Source: a virus
DNA: 27,773 nucleotides
Virus record (IMG/VR): IMGVR_UViG_3300046516_000901
Span: 1 to 27,773 of that record
Reading direction: 5' to 3' (one strand)
The translations under genes were made by a program, and so were the position numbers. Of this stretch, positions 22,877 through 27,773 are shown in pieces (the stretch's first letter is position 1; each line of letters opens with the position of its first letter). The notes beneath the pieces were generated by a model. That model searched no databases and had not been told where the DNA came from. It saw nothing but the letters and a program-made list of their open reading frames with translations.

Positions 22877-23443
22877 CTATGTCCCCCTTGGAGAACACAA
22901 TATCACCGTCGACCGCCCGGTGCACGAGGAGCCAGAAGATCTGCCCCTTCGTCAGGCTTCGGTGGGCCTCAACAATCGGAGGCAGACCGCGACCAAGCGA
23001 GAGATAGACAAGTCGGTCAGCAGTGAGGCTGGATCCGAGTTTTTTTTTAGTCCCTCGACGATGTTCTCGAGCTCTTCGGCCGGAACGTCCTCGATGTCCG
23101 GGTTCACTTTGTCCGTGATCCGGACGTACTGCTTCCAGATATGGTTGACCTCGTCCGGGGTCATCCTCTCCAGCATCACGACGGTCAGGTTGCCCGGTTG
23201 CCCCACGTCTTCGCTCGAGGCCTTCTCGAGCTGGTACATGGCGTTTAGGAGGGACGTGGTGATTCCGTTCTGCTGACCCTCCGGTAGCTTGGACAGCCTG
23301 TCTGATGTCTCACTCGCCGACTGGATGATCTCGATGCTAGACAGCGGCCGCAGCTGCCAGGACTTGCCACGGCAGGCCACCGGGAAACGGTAGTTGATCC
23401 CCTGGCGCATCGCCTCGAGATCGGGAAAATCAGAGCTTCTCAC
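22785..23443 (-). CDS. Tail assembly chaperone, -1 frameshift fusion (GT-type), 219 aa
   Basis: If ribosomes slip back one base at A AAA AAC (23039-23045), the first 135 residues of the chaperone are joined to 84 further codons ending at the TGA 22785-22787. The new part begins LGSSLTADRLVYLSLGRGLP and continues with SLTKGQIFWLLVHRAVDGD, then a basic Gly/Arg-rich tail. It overlaps the start of the tape measure gene by 92 bases. Tail chaperone pairs made by frameshifting just upstream of the tape measure are conserved across long-tailed phages, so this is the expected place. The fusion was read by hand from the sequence. Confidence 0.82.
22952..23443 (-). CDS. Tail assembly chaperone, zero-frame product (G-type)
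   Basis: The 163-residue protein begins at GTG 23443, with AGGAGG upstream, and contains acidic helical stretches (for example DIEDVPAEELENIVEGLKKN). It sits between the tube and tape measure genes, the position of Mu gp41 and lambda G. Such proteins coat the tape measure during tail building and are absent from the virion. The zero frame ends at the TGA 22952-22954; a fraction of ribosomes is expected to shift to the longer form. Confidence 0.82.
   Translation of the reverse strand: MRSSDFPDLEAMRQGINYRFPVACRGKSWQLRPLSSIEIIQSASETSDRLSKLPEGQQNGITTSLLNAMYQLEKASSEDVGQPGNLTVVMLERMTPDEVNHIWKQYVRITDKVNPDIEDVPAEELENIVEGLKKNSDPASLLTDLSISRLVAVCLRLLRPTEA
23039..23045 (-). promoter_or_regulatory. Programmed -1 frameshift site A AAA AAC
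   Basis: On the minus strand the zero frame reads CTA AAA AAA AAC TCG, so the heptamer A AAA AAC is in exactly the phase required for -1 slippage. It lies in a run of nine A bases. A GAGGGA sequence a few bases upstream could act like the internal Shine-Dalgarno that stimulates dnaX frameshifting. I see no convincing downstream pseudoknot by eye. Confidence 0.8.
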
Positions 23444-23470
23444 GGGGGAACCCTCCTAAAAAAATTGGAT

Positions 23471-23890
23471 TTAGAGCTGGATGTTGAAGACCTGTGCGAC
23501 GTTGCCCACGGCGTCCGTGAGCTTGATCGCGCCGAGGCTGAAGCGCTTCTTGACCTCGGTTCCGATTCCCGCGGCGTTCTGGTCCACGTTCTTGGGGAAC
23601 AGACCCGATGCGATGTACTGGTCGGCGCCGGCCACGAAGACGAGCCGCACGTCGGCCGTCTTGAACGGAAGGCTCTCGATTTTCGGGGAGGCCAGCGTGT
23701 TCTGCACGGCCACCTCGAGGTCAATGTCGATGTCCTCGTTGCCCTGCACGAATCCCCGGTTGAAGGTGTCGGGCGTCATCGACGGAACTGGCTTGGCATT
23801 GAAGTTGGTCTTGAGAGACGCGCTCTGAAGGTCGATCACCGGAGCGCCATTAACCTGGATGAACGCCCTATCCGCGTAAACAGTCGCCAA
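23471..23890 (-). CDS. Major tail tube protein
   Basis: The 139-residue protein is beta-rich with ADRAFIQVNGAPVIDLQSAS, FNRGFVQGNEDIDIDLEVAV and a central FVAGADQYIASG loop, and ends AVGNVAQVFNIQL. Size and location directly after the sheath gene match Mu gpM. It should polymerise into the rigid tube inside the sheath. Start is TTG at 23890, with AGG spaced 9 bases upstream; there is no nearby ATG that preserves the N-terminal strand. Confidence 0.82.
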   Translation of the reverse strand: MATVYADRAFIQVNGAPVIDLQSASLKTNFNAKPVPSMTPDTFNRGFVQGNEDIDIDLEVAVQNTLASPKIESLPFKTADVRLVFVAGADQYIASGLFPKNVDQNAAGIGTEVKKRFSLGAIKLTDAVGNVAQVFNIQL

Positions 23891-23956
23891 TTTGGTACCC
23901 TGCCTTTCTTAACGGGCTCCACTCGCCCAAACACTTTCTACAGACCATATGTTTTT

Positions 23957-25192
23957 TTACGCCGTGAAACTGTCGAACTGGGTTCCGGCCTGGATGTTGC
24001 TCGCGATCACGTGGAGACCAGGCACCACGTTGACCGGGATAAAAACGTCGAAACGGGACCGGTCCGAGACGTTCCTCTGGACCACCACCTGCGGAGCCAG
24101 CTGCTCGACCGCCTGAAGCATTCCTTGGGTCTCCAGCGTGGACAGGATCGCGATCACCTCGCCTCGGACAACCTTGCCCTCGGCCGTGGATGCCTTCACC
24201 CTCTGGAAATCCGGCTGGTTGAACCGCGACACGATCGATTTTCTCGTGAAGTAGAGGACCTGGAAGTCTTGCACGTCGTAGTAGGCCGTGACCGCCGTCA
24301 CCGAATCGCCCGTAGTCACGCGCGAGGTAACCGACCTCACGATCACCACGTTCGTGTTGGGAAGAACCTGGAGCGGCGTCCATCCCTGGTTCAGCGCGGA
24401 CTCGGACTCGAGTCCTGCGCCGACTGTGATCCAGTCGGAGTTGGAGACAGGGGCCAGGATGCTTCCGATCTGCAGACCGTCCACCGGGTTGAACGGAACC
24501 GCGTTCCCGCCGAGGCTTCCGGAGTATGCCGCGGCGAGCTCTGCCACTAGCAACACTGGAGCGGAGTTTCGAAACCAGACCGGTGACAGATACTGGGTGT
24601 CGTATTTGAAGAGCGTGGACGGGTCCTGGACGCTCATGTTCGCGGCGATACCGATCGTCCCGTACTGGCCGTTGGCGGTCCGGGTCGCGCCGGACATGGT
24701 CGCCGCGGCCGTGACCAGCTGGCCCGTCAGGGACTGGTTGGTCGCGTCGTACGGGGAAACCAGGAATTCCGTCTCGCCGTATTTCTCGGCGGCTGCGAGC
24801 GCGGCCGGGATCGCTGCGGCGTTCAGAGCGCCGAATCCGGCGTCGGTCTGCGCGAGCGGCGTCGCGATGATGTTCGGGAAATTTGAACCGCCGATCGAGG
24901 AGTTCGCCTTGATGCAGGCGATGACCATCTTGGCGAGCTCGGATCCGGTTCCGAATTTGGCGTTGGCCTCGGTGGCACCTGCTGTCGGATCCGCGACGTT
25001 GTTGACCACCACGACCACGTAGGGCGTGGACGACCCGGACGTGACGCCGGAGACCGCGGCGCCGCCCGTGGGCCCCATGTGCCCGATCAGGTTTATCGTC
25101 TGGTTCGGGTTCGGAAGTCCCGCCGCAGCCGCGAACGTGACCTCGGTGGGCCTACCCGGAGTTTTCTGGATACCGATGCTCGTGAGTCCCAT
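23957..25192 (-). CDS. Tail sheath protein (Mu gpL-like)
   Basis: The 411-residue protein opens with GLTSIGIQKTPGRPTEVTF and ends with the conserved sheath C-terminal elements RFNQPDFQRVKASTAEGKV, GEVIAILSTLE and DRSRFDVFIPVNVVPGLHV, which form the handshake strands between subunits. The middle is rich in Ala and Gly with NFPNIIATPLAQTD and FLVSPYDATNQSLTGQLV. This identifies a contractile tail. Start is the ATG at 25192, 3 bases downstream of the preceding stop. A 66-base spacer without a convincing gene follows before the tube. Confidence 0.9.
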   Translation of the reverse strand: MGLTSIGIQKTPGRPTEVTFAAAAGLPNPNQTINLIGHMGPTGGAAVSGVTSGSSTPYVVVVVNNVADPTAGATEANAKFGTGSELAKMVIACIKANSSIGGSNFPNIIATPLAQTDAGFGALNAAAIPAALAAAEKYGETEFLVSPYDATNQSLTGQLVTAAATMSGATRTANGQYGTIGIAANMSVQDPSTLFKYDTQYLSPVWFRNSAPVLLVAELAAAYSGSLGGNAVPFNPVDGLQIGSILAPVSNSDWITVGAGLESESALNQGWTPLQVLPNTNVVIVRSVTSRVTTGDSVTAVTAYYDVQDFQVLYFTRKSIVSRFNQPDFQRVKASTAEGKVVRGEVIAILSTLETQGMLQAVEQLAPQVVVQRNVSDRSRFDVFIPVNVVPGLHVIASNIQAGTQFDSFTA

Positions 25193-25195
25193 TGT

Positions 25196-25864
25196 CTATC
25201 CCCCTATGGTCACCTGCAGATCCACCTCGGCGCCGTGGTCGGGGGTACCATCGTCGTGTAGAGGCAGGATCTGAGCCGCTATGGTCCTGAGTTCCGCCAA
25301 CGTCACGTTGAACGGATCCTCCTTGGTGCGGCCTGTATTCTCAAGATAAGCGTCCCACACTTTCAAATCAATGCGGAAGTTGGCCTTAGTCTGCGAGAGC
25401 GGAACGATCGCCTCGCTGGACAGGTAAATAGCCAATGTTTTGTCGACGTCGAACACCTTACCGAGCTCGTTCAAGCCGGGCACCAGCTCGATGGCCTGGG
25501 CGAAAAAAGGCGGACGCCTGAACTGCTGGAGCATCGCGGCGGTCAGGACGTCCTGGAACCGCTGCAGCTCGTCGCGCCGGAGATCGGCCGGGTAGATCAC
25601 GTCAAGGAGCAATTCCCCGGTGATATAATGGGATTCATGCTCCTTGCGGTAGGTCCTGCTGTAGATTCTGAGCGCCGGCAACTGCCTCTCGGAATAGTCC
25701 GATCGCTCGTAGGTGTCGATGTTGTCCGAGAAAATATACTTGAATTCCCTGGTCTGTAAAAAAAGCTGGGCCACAGACTTGACGAGGCTTTCCGTTGGCC
25801 CGTCGATGAACGGGTTGATCTTCAACTTGTCGATCATGTCCTTGGCCTGGGTGTTCGGGATCAA
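25196..25864 (-). CDS. Hypothetical tail-completion-type protein, 222 aa
   Basis: I do not recognise the family. The protein is mixed alpha/beta with IYSRTYRKEHESHYITGELL, LRRDELQRFQDVLTAAML and DPFNVTLAELRTIAAQILPL. It lies between the virion morphogenesis and sheath genes, where Mu-like phages place tail terminator and completion genes (Mu gp37 or gpK position). It starts with TTG at 25864, overlapping the previous stop (TTGA). A tail terminator role is plausible from position only. Confidence 0.6.
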   Translation of the reverse strand: MIPNTQAKDMIDKLKINPFIDGPTESLVKSVAQLFLQTREFKYIFSDNIDTYERSDYSERQLPALRIYSRTYRKEHESHYITGELLLDVIYPADLRRDELQRFQDVLTAAMLQQFRRPPFFAQAIELVPGLNELGKVFDVDKTLAIYLSSEAIVPLSQTKANFRIDLKVWDAYLENTGRTKEDPFNVTLAELRTIAAQILPLHDDGTPDHGAEVDLQVTIGG

Positions 25865-26388
25865 CGACCCTCCAGGATCTCTGCGATCAGGTTTGCCAGG
25901 GTTTGGGAAATTTCGTCCTCGTCCTGAGCGTTAAGATCCGTGAAGTTTCTGGCCGGGATGACCGATTTCTGGCTGAAAATCGGCTTTCCGGTATTTGGGT
26001 TGTAATACCTGAGAGCCTTGGCCTTGACCGGACGGATAATCGCGCCGCTGTTCTGGACCGACGCGTAGGCCAGGCTGCTGCCCACCTCGACGGTCATCTC
26101 GCGCGCGATGCCACTCGACCTGACGAACCCTCCGGCGCCGGCCTTTCCGCCGTTTCCTGGCGGCGCTATGGATTTCCTGAGCGCCGCAGTGAGGGACAGT
26201 ATCTGCCCCTGCCTGAGCTTTAGCGGAGCCCATTTCTCGTGCCCGTTGTGGGCGCCCTCGGCGTCGAACCGCAGCCCGATCTGGGTCTGGACCGTGGCCG
26301 CGATCGCGCGCTGGATCCGGTCCCAGGAGCTGTCGAACCGCCTGATCAGGTCCGGAAACTCGAACTTTGCCTCGCAGGTGGCGGCCAT
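25861..26388 (-). CDS. Phage virion morphogenesis protein (tail completion, Mu gpG/P2 gpS-like)
   Basis: The 175-residue protein fits the virion morphogenesis/tail completion group. Key parts are WAPLKLRQGQILSLTAALRKS, the region around VGSSLAYASVQNSGAI (Mu gpG-like V-G-S...YA...Q.G) and PARNFTDLNAQDEDEI near the end, where these proteins have PxRxFLG-like sequence. They act at the head-tail joint. Start at 26388 overlaps the preceding stop by 1 base. Confidence 0.8.
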   Translation of the reverse strand: MAATCEAKFEFPDLIRRFDSSWDRIQRAIAATVQTQIGLRFDAEGAHNGHEKWAPLKLRQGQILSLTAALRKSIAPPGNGGKAGAGGFVRSSGIAREMTVEVGSSLAYASVQNSGAIIRPVKAKALRYYNPNTGKPIFSQKSVIPARNFTDLNAQDEDEISQTLANLIAEILEGR

Positions 26389-27014
26389 CAGAGCGTGCCG
26401 CCGTTGGTACCGCCGGGGGGAGTCTGCCCGTCAGTCCACTGCTGCTCGTCGGAATCGAGAAACCCGTTCCAGAACGTCTCGGACGGGCTGTTGATTTGGA
26501 GCGCAGGGTATCCCCCGTGCCCGGTGTCGTCCGTCCTGGTCACGTACCCGGCGAACCCGTTGTCCGCCGCGGAGACCATGTAGTTCGGCCTGAGCCCCGG
26601 GAGAGGAGGTCGCCGGAACGTGTTGAACGTCCCTTGGCGGAGCTCGATCAGGGACTCGACCACCTTGGTGTACCGGGTCTGCGCGGTATCGGAATACTTC
26701 GACGCGTCCACGACGGATCCGCGGCCGAAATCGGTCTCGAGCACGCGCACCACCGACAAAAGCTCGCACAGGGTCCTCAAAATTTCCTTGGTCGGCCTCT
26801 CGGGGAGCTGGGAGAACGGCTCGCCGTTGTAGCCCTGAAACGGGGCCGTGTACCGGGTGGACAGGTCCCACTCGACCTGGCCCTCGGACTCGTTCACGAT
26901 CCTGTTGAGCAGGATCAGCGGCATCCGGTCCGGCTCCTGGTCAGGGTTATTGGTCACCTTGACCTTGCCTCGCAGCCGGATGATCACGGAGTTGGAGTTG
27001 ATGTAAAGTCCCAA
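26388..27014 (-). CDS. Head-tail connector-type protein, 208 aa
   Basis: No family is certain. The protein contains VSESLIELRQGTF-like helical stretches, KEILRTLCELLSVVRVLETD and a Gly/Pro-rich C-terminus (QTPPGGTNGG). It lies between head genes and the virion morphogenesis gene, where gp36-like connector proteins occur in Mu-like phages. It starts with TTG at 27014, preceded by GGGGGAG at 5-6 bases. A hairpin terminator candidate lies in the 102-base gap upstream. Confidence 0.55.
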   Translation of the reverse strand: MGLYINSNSVIIRLRGKVKVTNNPDQEPDRMPLILLNRIVNESEGQVEWDLSTRYTAPFQGYNGEPFSQLPERPTKEILRTLCELLSVVRVLETDFGRGSVVDASKYSDTAQTRYTKVVESLIELRQGTFNTFRRPPLPGLRPNYMVSAADNGFAGYVTRTDDTGHGGYPALQINSPSETFWNGFLDSDEQQWTDGQTPPGGTNGGTL

Positions 27015-27028
27015 GCCACTCCCCCTAT

Positions 27029-27064
27029 GAAAACGCCCGGAGCCTTTTTATGGGCACCCGGGCG
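27029..27064 (-). terminator. Candidate intrinsic terminator
   Basis: On the minus strand a 7-bp GC stem (CGCCCGG at 27034-27040 pairs with 27058-27064) with 3 more inner pairs is followed by four T residues. It lies just downstream of the 89-residue head gene. The U tract is short, so it may only reduce readthrough to the tail genes. Confidence 0.5.
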
Positions 27065-27116
27065 CTCCCAAGTACACTCTCTCCTGTTCCCCCGAAAAGG
27101 AGGGGTGTGCCAGGAA

Positions 27117-27386
27117 TCACTTCACCCGGACAGCGCGGTAGACCTGTGTCTCCTTGGCCCCGCGCGTCTGGTAGCCGCCGTTGTCCCGGTAGCCGATCAA
27201 ATATTTCTTGTCGCAGAATTCCTTGGCGTCTTCCTCGGACACGCTGACGACGTTCCCCTCGGTGACCACGTGCTCCAGCTTCCCCTCGCCCAACCGGATC
27301 GGGTAAATGGCTTTGATGCGGACCATCTTGGTCTGCGAGGAAGGAGGATTGGTCATCTGGGTCTGGTCTTTATCGGGAGAACTCAT
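27117..27386 (-). CDS. Small head-region protein, 89 aa
   Basis: I do not recognise a named family. The first 20 residues are polar and Gln/Ser/Pro-rich, then a compact beta-type domain (VRIKAIYPIRLGEG, HVVTEGNVVSVSEEDAKEF, YLIGYRDNGGY) ends with the basic AVRVK. Small genes of this type follow the capsid gene in many Mu-like phages (gp35-like position). Start ATG 27386 has AAAGGAAAAG upstream. Hairpins lie on both sides of the gene. Confidence 0.6.
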   Translation of the reverse strand: MSSPDKDQTQMTNPPSSQTKMVRIKAIYPIRLGEGKLEHVVTEGNVVSVSEEDAKEFCDKKYLIGYRDNGGYQTRGAKETQVYRAVRVK

Positions 27387-27409
27387 TGTGTCTTTTCCTT
27401 TCGTGTCAG

Positions 27410-27445
27410 GAGCCGGCCCATAAAAGCGCCGGCCCCCATTTTTTC
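27410..27445 (+). terminator. Hairpin with plus-strand T run after the head gene
   Basis: GCCGGC at 27412-27417 pairs with GCCGGC at 27428-27433 (loop 10 bases), followed on the plus strand by six T residues within 27439-27444. This has the form of a plus-strand terminator although no plus-strand gene is visible nearby. On the minus strand it is a hairpin just after the stop of the rightmost gene, without a T run, and may stabilise or process the late mRNA. Confidence 0.35.
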
Positions 27446-27773
27446 TTAGCTCACCTTGGCGGTGAGAATATCGAACGAGCGGTAAAGGTTCACACCGCCG
27501 TAGACGCCGGCGATGATGTCGACGTACGGGTTTCCGGGACCGCCCTTGGTTCCGGGAGCGATGTTCTCCTCGACCACGAGGAACTTGCCGAATCCCGGCG
27601 CTTCCATAGAGCCCGAAGCCAGGTTGAGCCCCTGGACGAACTCGCCGATCAGGTCTCCGTCCGGCAGGGTCGATTCGAAGAAGATCGAACCATCCGGGAT
27701 GAAGTAAACGGCGCTAGAGACAGAGATCTGCCCCGGTCCGACCGCGTTTCCAAACGGGTCGTTTCCGGTTCCA
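27446..27773 (-). CDS. Head protein, 5' end outside window (possible major capsid C-terminus)
   Basis: The frame is open to the right edge and ends at the TAA 27446-27448, giving the last 108 residues. They are beta-rich: QISVSSAVYFIPDGSIFFES, LIGEFVQGLNLASG, KFLVVEENIAPG and NPYVDIIAGVYGGVNLYRS. Position just before the small head gene and the connector fits a capsid or decoration protein, and the GGVNLYRSFDILTAKVS end suggests a domain found at capsid C-termini. The identity is inferred from order; the N-terminal part would decide. Confidence 0.5.
   Translation of the reverse strand, partial: GTGNDPFGNAVGPGQISVSSAVYFIPDGSIFFESTLPDGDLIGEFVQGLNLASGSMEAPGFGKFLVVEENIAPGTKGGPGNPYVDIIAGVYGGVNLYRSFDILTAKVS

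Noticed and set aside
21525-23276. Two plus-strand frames of about 290 codons opposite the tape measure gene
   Set aside because: They are Pro/Ser/Ala-rich complements of the tape measure and chaperone genes and match no protein type.
23868-23949. 26-codon minus-strand frame with a CxxC (MVCRKCLGEW) between sheath and tube
   Set aside because: It has no ribosome site and runs into the start of the tube gene; too short to support.
23465-24550. Long plus-strand frame (361 codons) opposite the tail tube and sheath genes
   Set aside because: It is antisense to clearly recognised tail genes, is Arg/His-rich as expected from a high-GC complement, and shows no family motif.
26367-27449. Long plus-strand frame (360 codons) opposite the head-tail genes
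   Set aside because: It runs across two genes and a terminator on the other strand, with low-complexity content typical of a shadow frame.

Overview
The window is part of a high-GC tailed-phage genome (free phage or prophage; no integrase, transposase or bacterial housekeeping gene is visible). It encodes a contractile (myovirus) tail whose gene order follows phage Mu: virion morphogenesis protein, sheath, tube, tail assembly chaperone with a -1 frameshift, tape measure, gpN-like, gp44-like hub, gp45-like spike, gp46, gp47 (baseplate J), gp48-like, then fibres. The left-hand genes (helicase, YqaJ nuclease, DUF3310, methylases) are not Mu-like, so the genome looks mosaic. Two predicted lipoproteins and an LPS-type heptosyltransferase-like gene suggest a Gram-negative host. 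I cannot name the host.

Layout. (1) 1-5642, plus strand: a tightly packed early/DNA module: helicase cut by the window edge, YqaJ-type exonuclease, small unknown genes, DUF3310, a tiny membrane protein, Dam-type adenine methylase, ParB-like protein and a cytosine-C5 methylase that ends before its target-recognition and motif IX-X region. (2) 5643-5731: short, AT-rich convergent junction. (3) 5732-5995, minus: a single small lipoprotein gene with its own candidate promoter, which looks like a moron. (4) 6032-10771, minus: a ten-gene, almost gapless run combining lysis-type and small membrane genes (XhlA-like holin, DUF5675, two small membrane proteins, a large lipoprotein) with a four-gene sugar cassette (DegT aminotransferase, PglD/NeuD-like acyltransferase, glycosyltransferase, methyltransferase). 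(5) 10808-13960, minus, visibly lower GC: SAM methyltransferase, GT9-like glycosyltransferase and an RCC1 beta-propeller protein that is probably a receptor-binding fibre. (6) 13973-26388, minus: tail fibre, baseplate, tape measure, chaperones, tube and sheath. (7) 26388-27773, minus: head-tail and head genes, the last one cut by the right edge.

Working model: late transcription runs right to left from head through tail, fibre, glycan and lysis genes. Six glycan-type enzymes lie next to the fibre genes. They could decorate the virion fibre or remodel the host surface, and this is the most unusual part of the window. The strongest molecular signal is a canonical A AAA AAC slippery heptamer in the tail chaperone gene that opens an 84-codon extension. 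No intergenic gap exceeds about 105 bases. I saw no tRNA, CRISPR array or insertion sequence.
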